Both the position numbers and the translations under genes were made by a program. This document shows, in pieces, positions 9,306 to 25,824 of a stretch of DNA of 54,170 nucleotides. How positions within the stretch are numbered: position 1 is the stretch's first letter; every line of letters starts with the position of its first letter. Source of the stretch: Altererythrobacter sp. (GTDB taxonomy: Bacteria > Pseudomonadota > Alphaproteobacteria > Sphingomonadales > Sphingomonadaceae); the NCBI GenBank assembly GCA_031178065.1, contig JAPSJS010000019.1, positions 1 through 54,170 on the forward strand. The letters run 5' to 3'. The notes below the pieces were generated by a model that was not told where the DNA came from, did no database searches, and worked only from the letters and a program-made list of their open reading frames with translations.

Positions 9306-9339
9306 TCGCCATATAATTGCCATAATCCGCCTCGGTTCC
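9306..9339 (-). promoter_or_regulatory. Shared promoter-like element, copy 2
   Basis: The second copy of the 34-base element described at 8871-8904. On the minus strand it has GGAACC, then after 17 bases TTATAT, which is closer to a housekeeping -10. It is 20 bases upstream of the ATG at 9285. Conservation of both ends and of the ATTATGGC core suggests a common regulator or sigma factor for the two lipoprotein genes. Confidence 0.55.
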
Positions 9340-9412
9340 CCAATTTCGGCAAAATAATATCCTTCCGCGAAGCAGCCCTGGTCGCGGCTGGCATTGCTCT
9401 TGTGGGCCTCCG

Positions 9413-9441
9413 TTGACAGTTGCAGGGGGAAATCCTACATG
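9413..9441 (+). promoter_or_regulatory. Likely rpoBC promoter
   Basis: A perfect TTGACA at 9413-9418, a 17-base spacer, then TACATG at 9436-9441, facing rpoB. It is the best housekeeping-type promoter in the 403-base gap 9286-9688. Transcription from here would give a leader of about 240 bases before the rpoB ATG. Nothing else recognisable was seen in 9442-9688; small frames there overlap rpoB out of frame and are not credible. Confidence 0.6.
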
Positions 9442-9688
9442 CCCCGTCGACCGCACGCTTCGAGCAAGGTCCGTTCATGCGCGGGGACGGCCAGGGATGG
9501 AAGCGGCGATTCCATATTCGCGACGTTCAGATCAAGCTGCAGCAGGCCCGTAAGGGTGCGATTTGCTGCGGCTTTTTGGCGTCCCGGCTATGAGGCTCCT
9601 GACCCATCAGGGGCACGCGTGAGCATGAGTTTCACGATACCGGCGGCGCGATGCCCTGGTACAGCACACGAAGAGGCGAATCACCTCC

Positions 9689-13879
<4,191 letters not shown>

Positions 13880-13888
13880 TCGGGAGCC

Positions 13889-13907
13889 GGGCGGCGTGCT
13901 GCCGCCC
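13889..13907 (+). other. rpoB-rpoC intergenic hairpin
   Basis: GGGCGGC (13889-13895) pairs with GCCGCCC (13901-13907) across a 5-base loop, in the 70-base gap between rpoB and rpoC. There is no T-run, so it is unlikely to terminate transcription fully. It could be an RNA-processing or stability element. Confidence 0.5.
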
Positions 13908-13949
13908 GCCCCTTCCGCCCCAGGATTTTCCCCTCAAGGGATTTGAGAG

Positions 13950-18272
<4,323 letters not shown>

Positions 18273-18297
18273 GAAAGCCTCGTCCCAAGCGGCACGA

Positions 18298-18329
18298 AGC
18301 CCCGCCGGAGCGATCCGGCGGGGCTTTTT
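18298..18329 (+). terminator. Intrinsic terminator of rpoBC
   Basis: Perfect 12-bp stem, 18298-18309 with 18314-18325, a GCGA loop, and TTTTTC directly after. It lies 25 bases past the rpoC stop and is the clearest terminator in the window. Confidence 0.95.
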
Positions 18330-18389
18330 CGTGCGCGCGATCGGGGCTAGCCTGGAGCGGTTTCGCACTCGCACGGGAGAACTCCGGAC

Positions 18390-18875
18390 ATGCGCCGAAT
18401 GCTGACCATCCTCGCCGCTTCCGCCGCACTGGCGGCCTGTCAGCAAGCCGACGAGGTTGCCGCGCCAGCCACGCCTGCCTCCGATAGCGGCGCGGCGGCG
18501 ACGCCCACGGGCGCTCCGGACAGCAACCCGCCGGCACCCGCGGCGAATGCGCCGGCCTCGCTGGTCGGCGAATACCGCGTCGCCGGGATCGACGGCACAG
18601 AGGTTGGCGGGCAGATCGGCATCGCCCTGTCGATCACCGAAGAGAGCATCTTCTACGATCCGCGTTGTGCTGGCCTCGAGTGGACGTACACTTACGAGAA
18701 TGAGGCGTTGACCACGCGGCGCCCGGTGGATGCACCGATTTGTGAAATCGCGGTTCATCCGGAGAAGCAGCGGCTCGCGGCGGCGCTCGATGCGGTGGCG
18801 CGGGCGGAGCGGACGCCTTCGAACGGGATCGAGCTGACCGGCGGCGGGCACAGCGTCACCCTGTTCTCGCAATAG
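18390..18875 (+). CDS. Hypothetical lipoprotein
   Basis: A 161-residue protein with a lipoprotein signal MRRMLTILAASAALAAC (lipid Cys 17). A low-complexity Ala/Pro linker (about residues 20-55) is followed by a small folded domain beginning SLVGEYRVAGIDG. Two Cys residues (in RCAGLEW and APICEIA) could form a disulfide, which fits an envelope location. The domain has a loose likeness to META/HslJ-type small beta proteins ('G.Y.V..IDG' opening), but this is weak. The ATG follows GGGAGAACTCCGGAC. It lies 27 bases before gltX on the same strand and may be cotranscribed. Function unknown. Confidence 0.85.
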   Translation: MRRMLTILAASAALAACQQADEVAAPATPASDSGAAATPTGAPDSNPPAPAANAPASLVGEYRVAGIDGTEVGGQIGIALSITEESIFYDPRCAGLEWTYTYENEALTTRRPVDAPICEIAVHPEKQRLAAALDAVARAERTPSNGIELTGGGHSVTLFSQ

Positions 18876-18902
18876 GCGCGCGGCTCGGCTATCGGGCCGG
18901 GC

Positions 18903-20249
18903 ATGACCGTGATCACCCGCTTCGCCCCCTCGCCCACGGGGCGCCTGCATGTCGGCAATATCCGCACCGCGCTGCACAACTGGATGCATGCGCGCAAGGC
19001 CGGCGGCCGCTTCCTGCTGCGGATCGACGATACCGACGCCGAGCGCAGCCGGGAGGAATACGTCGATGCGATCCGCACCGATCTCGCGTGGCTCGGGCTC
19101 GATCCCGATGGGGAGGAGCGGCAGTCCGCACGGCTCGACCGCTACGAAGCTGCGTTCGAGCGGTTGCGCGCGGCGGGCCGGGTCTATCGCTGCTACGAGA
19201 CGGCGCAGGAACTCGATCTCAAACGCAAGATCCTGCTCGGGCGCGGGTTGCCGCCAGTCTACGACCGCGCGGCGCTGGCGCTGAGCGAGGACGACCACGC
19301 GGCCAAGGCGGCGGCCGGGATCGCGCCGCACTGGCGCTTCAAGCTGGATCACGACGAGCCGATCGCCTGGAACGACGGGATTCGCGGGGCGCAGAAGTTC
19401 GATCCGGCGCAGCTTTCCGATCCGGTGGTGCGCCGCGCCGACGGGTCGTGGCTCTACATGTTGCCGAGCGCGGTCGACGATCTCGACATGGGGGTGACCG
19501 ACGTTCTGCGCGGTGAGGATCACGTTTCAAACACGGCCGTCCAGATCCAGATGTTCAGCGCGCTCGCCGCTTCCGGCGACGGACAGCCGATGCCGCGCTT
19601 CGCGCACGAGGCCCTGCTGGTCGGCAGCGAGGGCAAGCTGTCGAAGCGGCTGGGCTCGCTCGGCTGCGACGCCTTTCGCGAGCGGGGGATCGAGCCGGAG
19701 GCGCTCGTCGCGCTGCTCGCGCGGATCGGCACCTCGCTATCGGTCGAGCCGATTGCCGACCGTAGCGTGCTGGTCGAGAGCTTCGAGCTCGCGACCTTCG
19801 GCCGGGCACCGGCGAAGTTCGACGAGGCCGAGCTCGAGCGGATCAACACCGCGATCGTCCACCAGCTCGACTACGGCGCCGTGGCGCACCGAACGCCGCC
19901 GGGGATGGACGCGGCGGGCTGGCATGCCGTGCGGCCCAATCTCGCGACCGTGAATGAGGCCGGCGAATGGTGGCGGCTGGTGACCGGGCCGATCGCGCAC
20001 CCGCCGTTCTCGGACGAGGACCGCGCCTATCTCGCCGAAGCGGCTCGGCTGCTCGCATGGGACGAGAACCCGTGGCAGGCGCTGACGGGCGCGCTGAAGC
20101 AGGCGACAGGCCGCAAGGGCAAGGTGCTGTTCCTGCCCTTGCGCCAGGCGCTGACGGGCATGGACCACGGGCCGGACATCGCGGAACTGCTGCCGCTGAT
20201 CGGCGAGGCCGAGGCGCGCGCGAGGCTCGAACGAGCGGCTAAGGCGTAG
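18903..20249 (+). CDS. gltX: Glutamate--tRNA ligase
   Basis: A 448-residue class I aminoacyl-tRNA synthetase. The ATP-binding HIGH-type motif is in RFAPSPTGRLHVGNIRTALH, and the KMSKS-type motif is KLSKRLGSLG. LLRIDDTDAERSREEY is the signature of GluRS. The enzyme charges tRNA-Glu with glutamate; in alphaproteobacteria one GluRS often also charges tRNA-Gln for later amidation. The length fits full GltX, including an anticodon-binding carboxy-terminal part, rather than the short GluQ enzyme of about 300 residues. The ATG at 18903 gives the canonical MTVITRFAPSPTG start. It converges on pyk. Alphaproteobacteria often carry two gltX genes, so this may be one of a pair. Confidence 0.95.
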   Translation: MTVITRFAPSPTGRLHVGNIRTALHNWMHARKAGGRFLLRIDDTDAERSREEYVDAIRTDLAWLGLDPDGEERQSARLDRYEAAFERLRAAGRVYRCYETAQELDLKRKILLGRGLPPVYDRAALALSEDDHAAKAAAGIAPHWRFKLDHDEPIAWNDGIRGAQKFDPAQLSDPVVRRADGSWLYMLPSAVDDLDMGVTDVLRGEDHVSNTAVQIQMFSALAASGDGQPMPRFAHEALLVGSEGKLSKRLGSLGCDAFRERGIEPEALVALLARIGTSLSVEPIADRSVLVESFELATFGRAPAKFDEAELERINTAIVHQLDYGAVAHRTPPGMDAAGWHAVRPNLATVNEAGEWWRLVTGPIAHPPFSDEDRAYLAEAARLLAWDENPWQALTGALKQATGRKGKVLFLPLRQALTGMDHGPDIAELLPLIGEAEARARLERAAKA

Positions 20250-20270
20250 CCGCCGGCCATCGACCGGCGG
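20250..20270. terminator. Hairpin between convergent gltX and pyk
   Basis: CCGCCGG (20250-20256) pairs with CCGGCGG (20264-20270) around a 7-base loop, filling the 28-base gap between the two stops. There is no T-run on either side. It may serve as a weak bidirectional terminator. Confidence 0.4.
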
Positions 20271-20277
20271 AGCGCGC

Positions 20278-21744
20278 CTACTTCCCGTGTTTCTCCAGCT
20301 CGTTGCCGACCAGCGTCACGATGTGGAGCAGGTTGGTCGAGCCGGGGGTCCCGAACGGCACGCCGGCGAGCGCGATCAGCTTGCTGCCCGCATGACCGAA
20401 GCCGTGGCGCAGCGCCATGCGCTTGCCCTTGGCGATCATCTCCTCGAAGCTGCCGATGTCCTTCGTGACGACGGCGTGCGCGCCCCACAGCAGGGCGACG
20501 CGGCGGGCCGTGGCCATCGACGGCGTCAGCACCAGCATCGGCACGCTGGGCCGCTCGCGGGCGACACGCCGCGCGGTCGAGCCGGTGCCGGTGAAGACCG
20601 TGATCGCCTCGATCACGACCGTGTCGGCGATCGTCATGCAAGCGTGCGACAGCGCATCGGCGGTCGTGCGGTCGGGCGGCGTGTCGAGGAAGCGCACGCG
20701 TTCGAGATAGGCGTCGTCGCGCTCCACCTGGGTCGCGATCTTGTCCATGATCGTCACCGCTTCTTCGGGCCATTCGCCCGCGGCGGTTTCGGCGCTGAGC
20801 ATGACCGCGTCGGCCCCGTCGTAGACCGCATTGGCGACGTCCGAGACCTCGGCGCGGGTCGGGGCAGGGCTCTCGATCATCGATTCGAGCATCTGCGTCG
20901 CCACGATTACCGGCTTGCCCGCCGTGCGAGCCTTGTTGACGATCTTCTTCTGCAGCGGCGGCACTTCCTGCGGTTCGAGCTCGACGCCGAGATCGCCGCG
21001 CGCGACCATGATCCCGTCCGACAGCTCGATGATTTCGTCCAGCCGCCGCACCGCCATCGGCTTTTCGATCTTGGCGCAGAGCGAGGGCCCCTGGGTCCCC
21101 GGGCCGCCCATCAACTTGCGCGCTTCGGCCAGGTCTTCCGGGCGCTGGACGAACGAGAGGCCGATCCAGTCGGCGCCCTGTTCGACGGCGAAGGCGAGAT
21201 CCCGGCGATCTTTCTCGGTCAGCGCGGGGATCGGGATTTCGGCATCCGGCACATTGACGCCCTTGCGGTTCGAGATCACGCCGCCGACTTCCGCCGAACA
21301 GAGGATTTCGTTCTCGTCGGCCTCGATCACGCGCAGGCGGATCTTGCCGTCGTTGATCAGCAGCCGCTGGCCCTTGCCTAGCAAGCCGAACAGCTCGGGG
21401 TGCGGCAGGTGGACACGAGTCTCGTCGCCCGGTTCGGGATTGCGGTCGAGCGTGAAGTGGCCGGAATGGCGGATCACCGCCTGGCCGTCCTTGAACTCGC
21501 CGACCCGCAGCTTGGGGCCCTGCAGGTCGCAGAACACGGCGATGGGGCGGGCGAACTCCTTCTCCAGCGCGCGAATGGCGCGGATCGTCTCCGCGTGGGT
21601 TGCATGGTCGCCGTGGCTCATGTTGACGCGAAAGGCGTCAGCCCCTGCCTTGAACAGCCGTCGCAGCATATCGGGTTCGCGGCTTGCGGGGCCGGTGGTG
21701 GCGAGAATCTTGACCTTGCGGGCGCGCGGATCGAGCTTTTGCAT
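20278..21744 (-). CDS. pyk: Pyruvate kinase
   Basis: A 488-residue protein with the pyruvate kinase core: KILATTGPASRE, RVNMSHGDHATH, VFCDLQGPKLRVGEF, and the active-site segment SLCAKIEKPMAVRRLDEIIE followed by DGIMVARGDLGVEL. ATQMLESMIESPAPTRAEV completes the signature. It converts phosphoenolpyruvate and ADP to pyruvate and ATP, the last glycolytic step, in the cytoplasm. The carboxy-terminal allosteric domain is present. Start ATG at 21744, MQKLDPRARKVKI. It converges on gltX and is separated from the GDPD gene by 90 bases on the same strand. Confidence 0.98.
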   Translation of the reverse strand: MQKLDPRARKVKILATTGPASREPDMLRRLFKAGADAFRVNMSHGDHATHAETIRAIRALEKEFARPIAVFCDLQGPKLRVGEFKDGQAVIRHSGHFTLDRNPEPGDETRVHLPHPELFGLLGKGQRLLINDGKIRLRVIEADENEILCSAEVGGVISNRKGVNVPDAEIPIPALTEKDRRDLAFAVEQGADWIGLSFVQRPEDLAEARKLMGGPGTQGPSLCAKIEKPMAVRRLDEIIELSDGIMVARGDLGVELEPQEVPPLQKKIVNKARTAGKPVIVATQMLESMIESPAPTRAEVSDVANAVYDGADAVMLSAETAAGEWPEEAVTIMDKIATQVERDDAYLERVRFLDTPPDRTTADALSHACMTIADTVVIEAITVFTGTGSTARRVARERPSVPMLVLTPSMATARRVALLWGAHAVVTKDIGSFEEMIAKGKRMALRHGFGHAGSKLIALAGVPFGTPGSTNLLHIVTLVGNELEKHGK

Positions 21745-21834
21745 GGATGCTGCGCTACGCCAGAGGCGCGGGGCAAGACAAGGGAAAGCGCGGCCGTGGA
21801 TACGAATGCGACCGCCGGCACGCGCGCGCCAGCG

Positions 21835-22896
21835 TCACTCCGGCCGGTCGCACGTCGCGCCCGCGCGCGCGGCCACCGCTATGGCGGGGTCGTCGGCAAT
21901 CACCCCGTCGACACCTGCTCTGGCCAGCAGAGCCCATAGCTTCTCGGGGCAACCGCGCGCGCCTTCGCCTGCTCCCCGGCGTAGTTGCGGTGGAAGGAAG
22001 GTGTTCTCCTTGCGAAGCGTCCAGGCATGCACCTTCAGTCCCGCGGCATGGGCGGCGGTGACCAGCCCGCTGGGCGTGCCGTCTTCCTCCAGCAGGAGCC
22101 TGATGTCCGCGCTTACCGCGTCGGCATATTCGGCGATCTGCGCCGTACCATCCATGGTGACCATCGCGCTGTAGCGCATGTCAGGTTTGTCCGCCGGTCC
22201 GCCTTCGGCTCCGACGAGCTGCACCAGCTTGAAATCGCTGCGCGCGTCGAGGTGTCGGAGCGGGGCAACCTCGAAGCTCTGGATGAAGATCGGATCGTCG
22301 GGCCCGATCCCGGCCGCCGCCAGCTCGCGCAGCAGCAGGTCGACCGTGTCGATGCCTGCATGCCACAGCAGGAACTGCGGGTGCTTGAGCTCGGGGTAGA
22401 GGCCGATACGGCGGCCGGTCTCCGCCTCCTTGGCCGTCACCAGCGCGGCGATCTCGGCGAAAGTCGGGACCTGGTAGAGCCCGTCGAACCGTGCATTGCC
22501 GGGGCGCAGGGCGGGTAGTCGCTCCTTTGCGCGCAGAGTGCGCAGTTCGGCCAGAGTGAAATCCTCAAGGAACCAGCCGGTCACCTGCTGTCCGTCGACC
22601 TTCTTGGTCGTCCGCCGGTCGGCGAATTCCGGGCGGTCCGCGACGTCGGTCGTGCCGGAAATCTCGTTCTCGTGCCGGGCGACGAGCACGAGGTCCTTCG
22701 TCGCAACGAGATCGGGCTCGATATAGTCCGCGCCCTGATCGATCGCCCGTTCGTAAGCCGCAAGCGTGTGCTCGGGCCGCTCTCCGCTCGCGCCGCGGTG
22801 GGCGATGACGAGCACCTCCGAAGGTGCTTCCTGCGCCGCGGCAGGTGCCACCAACGCGAGCACGGTCAGCGCGCTCAGGATAAGGCTGCGGCCCAT
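21835..22896 (-). CDS. Secreted glycerophosphodiester phosphodiesterase
   Basis: A 353-residue GlpQ-type enzyme: signal peptide MGRSLILSALTVLALVAPAAAQ, then VIAHRGASGERPEHT (catalytic His-Arg), DYIEPDLVATKD and the metal site RHENEISGTTD. A second catalytic-type segment is LYPELKHPQFL. The family hydrolyses glycerophosphodiesters, released from phospholipids, to glycerol-3-phosphate in the periplasm. The ATG at 22896 follows AAGGAGGACGA and gives a proper signal peptide. The frame is open for another 64 codons upstream, but that portion only shadows the preceding gene. It overlaps the ArsC/YffB gene end by 22 bases, so translation is probably coupled. Confidence 0.93.
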   Translation of the reverse strand: MGRSLILSALTVLALVAPAAAQEAPSEVLVIAHRGASGERPEHTLAAYERAIDQGADYIEPDLVATKDLVLVARHENEISGTTDVADRPEFADRRTTKKVDGQQVTGWFLEDFTLAELRTLRAKERLPALRPGNARFDGLYQVPTFAEIAALVTAKEAETGRRIGLYPELKHPQFLLWHAGIDTVDLLLRELAAAGIGPDDPIFIQSFEVAPLRHLDARSDFKLVQLVGAEGGPADKPDMRYSAMVTMDGTAQIAEYADAVSADIRLLLEEDGTPSGLVTAAHAAGLKVHAWTLRKENTFLPPQLRRGAGEGARGCPEKLWALLARAGVDGVIADDPAIAVAARAGATCDRPE

Positions 22897-23222
22897 TCGT
22901 CCTCCTTGAACCCCACGAGCAGACCGCCCGGATACTCGACAATCGGCCGCTTGATCATGCTCGGGTGCTGTTGCAGCAGCGTTACGGCCTTGGCCTCGTC
23001 GATATCCACCTTCTCGGCGTCGGAGAGCTTGCGGAAGGTCGTCCCGCGCCGGTTGAGCACCGTGTCCACGCCCTCGGCCGCGATCCACGTGCGGAGCCGC
23101 TCAGGGTCGGCGCCTTCCTTCTTGTAGTCGTGGAACGCGTAGTCGACGCCGCGCGCGTCGAGCCACTGGCGGGCTTTCTTGACCGTGTCGCAATTGGGAA
23201 TGCCGTAGACTTCGATGTTCAT
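22875..23222 (-). CDS. ArsC/Spx-family protein (YffB-like)
   Basis: A 115-residue thioredoxin-fold protein starting MNIEVYGIPNCDTVKKARQW. The GIPNCDT motif has the single amino-terminal Cys found in the YffB branch, not the CxxC of Spx. The later MIKRPIVEYPGGLLVGF is the family's conserved 'KRP' segment. Arsenate reductases of this fold need the same Cys, but YffB-like members have no firmly known substrate; glutathione-linked reduction is a proposal. It shares an ATGA overlap with the monooxygenase gene upstream and overlaps the GDPD gene downstream, in a tight minus-strand series. Confidence 0.9.
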   Translation of the reverse strand: MNIEVYGIPNCDTVKKARQWLDARGVDYAFHDYKKEGADPERLRTWIAAEGVDTVLNRRGTTFRKLSDAEKVDIDEAKAVTLLQQHPSMIKRPIVEYPGGLLVGFKEDEWAAALS

Positions 23223-23533
23223 GCGGCTTCCTTGCTTTCGAAGCGGTGGATGCGCGGTGCGTCGCAGGCGAACAGCGTATAGCTCTCGTAGAACTCGTTG
23301 CGGCCGCGGTTCTGGACCACGCGGTGCTCGGCCACCCGGCCCCAGGCGCGGGCGGAGGCTTCGTCTTCCCACTCCGATAGCGCGATCACCTCACCATCCT
23401 CGCTGGTGTAGCTCTTGAACGAGAGGAAGCCGCGTTGCGCCTGAGCCAGCTCGAGCATGCGGCTGGCTTCGGCGTCGTAGACGGGATAGTCGATATCGGC
23501 TCGTTTGCGGTTACGGAATACAACCAGAAACAT
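23219..23533 (-). CDS. Antibiotic-biosynthesis-monooxygenase-family protein
   Basis: A 104-residue dimeric alpha/beta-barrel type protein: [20 protein letters not shown], then RMLELAQAQRGFLSFKSYTS and VIALSEWEDEASARAW. These match the small ABM/YgiN superfamily (PF03992), which includes haem- or quinone-oxygenases, though many members have unknown roles. The gene sits between ruvC and the YffB gene with 1-base and 4-base stop/start overlaps (ATGA), so it is translationally coupled. The product is cytoplasmic, with no signal peptide. Confidence 0.85.
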   Translation of the reverse strand: MFLVVFRNRKRADIDYPVYDAEASRMLELAQAQRGFLSFKSYTSEDGEVIALSEWEDEASARAWGRVAEHRVVQNRGRNEFYESYTLFACDAPRIHRFESKEAA

Positions 23534-24003
23534 CAGGGTCCTTTCAGGTGTGCATCGGCGATGGCAACGGCGAGGGCATCGGCCGCATCCGGCCCGGCGA
23601 TCGCTGCACCGGGCAACAGAATCTTGAGCATGGCCTGGACCTGCGCCTTTTCCGCGCCGCCGGTGCCGACGACCGCCTTCTTGACCAGCCGCGCGGCATG
23701 CTCGCGCACGTTGAGCCCCGCGGCGCCGCAGGCGGCGAGCACGGCGCCGCGGGCCTGCGCCAACTTAAGCGTCGACTGCGGGTTCTTGTTGGCGAAGACT
23801 TCCTCGGCCGCGGCGCGGTCCGGGCCATGCCGCGCGATCACTTCGGAAACGGCCGAGTGCAGCGCCGCCAGCCGCTCGGGCATGGGCGCCTTGGCATCGG
23901 TCGGGATCTGGCCATTCGCGACATGCGACAGCCGCGCGCCTTCCGCCCGCACCAGGCCCCAGCCGGTACAACTGAGCGAAGGGTCGAGGCCGAGGATCAG
24001 CAT
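23533..24003 (-). CDS. ruvC: Holliday-junction endodeoxyribonuclease RuvC
   Basis: The 156-residue protein starts [16 protein letters not shown], containing the first catalytic Asp. It has [20 protein letters not shown] (second acidic residue) and ends with [14 protein letters not shown] (third and fourth). RuvC cuts Holliday junctions held by RuvAB. Length and motif spacing are normal. The ATG at 24003 gives the standard amino terminus. ruvA and ruvB are not in the window. yebC lies directly upstream, as is common, but a palindromic repeat element sits between them at 24006-24152. Confidence 0.97.
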   Translation of the reverse strand: MLILGLDPSLSCTGWGLVRAEGARLSHVANGQIPTDAKAPMPERLAALHSAVSEVIARHGPDRAAAEEVFANKNPQSTLKLAQARGAVLAACGAAGLNVREHAARLVKKAVVGTGGAEKAQVQAMLKILLPGAAIAGPDAADALAVAIADAHLKGP

Positions 24004-24005
24004 AA

Positions 24006-24152
24006 ATCCTCCCCGTCACCGGGAGGGGGACCATCCGCAGGATGGTGGAGGGGCAGGTCGTCGGGTTCCGGACCGACAAGGGAATGAGTAACGGCGAGTG
24101 CCCCTCCACCATCGCCTGCGGCGATGGTCCCCCTCCCCGGCCCGGGGAGGAT
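24006..24152. repeat. Paired palindromic intergenic repeat (REP/BIME-like)
   Basis: Two long arms in opposite orientation, about 24006-24054 and 24100-24152, fill the yebC-ruvC gap. Each arm contains its own small palindrome (ACCATCCGCAGGATGGT; ACCATCGCCTGCGGCGATGGT) flanked by C/G runs of the CCCCTCC...GGGAGG type. The centre (24055-24099) is unrelated spacer. Intergenic repeats of this appearance are common in sphingomonads and relatives. Transcribed, it would form a large cruciform hairpin and could stabilise yebC mRNA or weaken read-through into ruvC. The last bases reach the yebC stop codon. Confidence 0.85.
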
Positions 24153-24895
24153 CAGGAGAGCTTCTCCATCACCGCGTCGGGAATCTCGTAGTTGCCCCAC
24201 ACAGTCTGCACGTCGTCGTCGTCGTCGAGCGCGTCGACCAGCTTGAGCAGCGTGCCGGCCGCGCCTTCGTCCATCTCGACGGTGATGTTCGGCTTCCACG
24301 CCAGCTTGACGCTTTCCGCCTCGCCGAGCGATTTCTCGAGCGCGCCGGCGACTTCGTGCAGTGCTTCCATCTCGGTCCAGATCGCATGGCCGCTCTCGTC
24401 GCTCTCGACGTCGTCGGCGCCCGCCTCGATCGCGGCTTCGAGCACTTTCTCCTCGTCGCCCGCGCTCGCCGGATATTCGATCAGGCCCTTGCGCTCGAAC
24501 CCATGCGCGACCGAACCTTCGGTGCCGAGGTTGCCGCCATTCTTGGAGAAGGCGGTGCGCACGGCGGTGGCGGTGCGATTGCGGTTGTCGGTCAGCGCCT
24601 CGACGATCAGTGCGACCCCGCCCGGGCCGTAGCCTTCGTAGCGGACCTCCTCGTAGTTATCCTCGTCCCCGCCGCTCGCCTTGTCGATTGCGCGCTGGAT
24701 GTTGTCCTTGGGCATCGACTGCGCCTTGGCGTTGTTGATCGCCAGCCGCAGCCGCGGGTTCATATCGGGATCCGCCGCGCCCATCTTCGCCGCGACGGTA
24801 ATCTCGCGGCTGAGCTTGGAGAAGAGGTTGGAGCGCTTCTTATCTTGCGCCCCCTTGCGGTGCATGATGTTCTTGAATTTGGAATGGCCTGCCAT
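24152..24895 (-). CDS. yebC: YebC/PmpR-family protein
   Basis: A 247-residue protein matching Yeb[36 protein letters not shown] and the very conserved [19 protein letters not shown] followed by [14 protein letters not shown]. YebC proteins were described as transcription regulators; recent work on the family points to a role in translation of proline-rich stretches. The acidic DDDDD run near residue 225 is ordinary for the domain-3 edge. ATG at 24895. The gene is the first of the series yebC-ruvC-monooxygenase-YffB-GDPD on the minus strand. Confidence 0.97.
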   Translation of the reverse strand: MAGHSKFKNIMHRKGAQDKKRSNLFSKLSREITVAAKMGAADPDMNPRLRLAINNAKAQSMPKDNIQRAIDKASGGDEDNYEEVRYEGYGPGGVALIVEALTDNRNRTATAVRTAFSKNGGNLGTEGSVAHGFERKGLIEYPASAGDEEKVLEAAIEAGADDVESDESGHAIWTEMEALHEVAGALEKSLGEAESVKLAWKPNITVEMDEGAAGTLLKLVDALDDDDDVQTVWGNYEIPDAVMEKLS

Positions 24896-25002
24896 GGTAA
24901 CCCCGGAATTTTGGTCTGCATGAGGCCCAGCGGTGCGGGCCGCATTGTGACGCGCTCCTAGCGAAGCCGCGCCGGGCGGGCAATCGGGGGCTGCGCGGCT
25001 TT

Positions 25003-25470
25003 CTAGGGCGCTATGTCGAAGTGCAGCACTTCCTCGCGTGTGCCGAGCTTGTCGTAGAGCGCGATCGCGGGCTCGTCCTCGGGCTGGGTGTCGGCCTGGA
25101 CGTAGATGACCCAGACGCCGGCCTCGCGCGCGATCCGCCGCGTCTCTTCGATCAGCGCGGTGGCGACGCCGCGGCGACGCCAGTTTTCGGCGACGGCGAG
25201 GTCGTAGATGTAGAGTTCGCTGCGCGCTTGCTCGAACTTGGGCAGGACGTACCCGGCGATCGCGCCGATGATCTCGCCGTTCGCCTCGGCCAGCAGCAGG
25301 ACGGTATCGGGCCGGGCCAGCAGCGTTTCGGCATAGGCGTCGTCCGGCGGATGCGCGGCGTAGCTCTCCCGGTCGTCGAAGACCTCGCCGAACAGCCGGT
25401 TCATCGCGCGGAAGCGCGTCAGGTCGCCCGGGCCGATCCGCGCGACCGAGAAATCGCGGTCCGTGCTCAG
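25003..25470 (-). CDS. AAC(3)-I-like GNAT acetyltransferase
   Basis: About 155 residues of GNAT fold with striking likeness to the aminoglycoside 3-N-acetyltransferase AAC(3)-I group: [32 protein letters not shown] (acetyl-CoA loop), [19 protein letters not shown] and EEVLHFDI. These segments match remembered AAC(3)-I sequence; activity on an aminoglycoside is not shown. No ATG suits the amino terminus. CTG at 25470 overlaps the upstream ybjQ stop (CTGA) and gives [13 protein letters not shown] close to the start, as in the family. The ATG at 25404 would cut off the first strand, and the ATG at 25581 would overlap ybjQ by more than 100 bases. The start is therefore uncertain. It is last in an SDR-ybjQ-GNAT set. 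Confidence 0.8.
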   Translation of the reverse strand: MSTDRDFSVARIGPGDLTRFRAMNRLFGEVFDDRESYAAHPPDDAYAETLLARPDTVLLLAEANGEIIGAIAGYVLPKFEQARSELYIYDLAVAENWRRRGVATALIEETRRIAREAGVWVIYVQADTQPEDEPAIALYDKLGTREEVLHFDIAP

Positions 25471-25814
25471 ATGCGCACCGCGGTGCCGCTGGCGGAGACC
25501 ATCAGCATCGAACCCGTGTCGCCGATTACCTCGTAGTCGAGATCGACCCCGACCACTGCATTCCCGCCGAGCGAACCGCATTCGGCCTGCAGTTCTTCGA
25601 TCGCCTGCTCGCGCGCATCGCGCAGGATGCGCTCGTAGCTGCCAGAGCGGCCGCCGACGATGTCGCGGATGTTGGCGAAGAGATCGCGGAACAGGTTCGC
25701 GCCGACGATCACTTCGCCAGTGACGATGCCGAGGTACTCCTGAATCGGTCGCCCCTCGATGGCGTGCGTGGTGGTGACGACGATGCCGCGCGCATCCTTC
25801 CAGGGCCCTGCCAT
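25467..25814 (-). CDS. YbjQ-family (UPF0145) protein
   Basis: A 115-residue protein with [21 protein letters not shown] at the front, [21 protein letters not shown] in the middle and the family hallmark [13 protein letters not shown] near the end. YbjQ proteins form pentameric rings and are labelled heavy-metal-binding, but no biochemical role is settled. The ATG at 25814 follows TGAGGACAATCG and sits 10 bases after the SDR stop, so the two genes are probably cotranscribed. Its stop overlaps the probable start of the acetyltransferase gene. Confidence 0.92.
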   Translation of the reverse strand: MAGPWKDARGIVVTTTHAIEGRPIQEYLGIVTGEVIVGANLFRDLFANIRDIVGGRSGSYERILRDAREQAIEELQAECGSLGGNAVVGVDLDYEVIGDTGSMLMVSASGTAVRI

Positions 25815-25824
25815 TCGATTGTCC

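Noticed and set aside
8871-9339. EcfG general-stress promoters before the two acidic lipoprotein genes
   Set aside because: GGAAC is present in both, but a CGTT-type -10 is not found at 16-17 bases. The elements are reported as promoter-like only.
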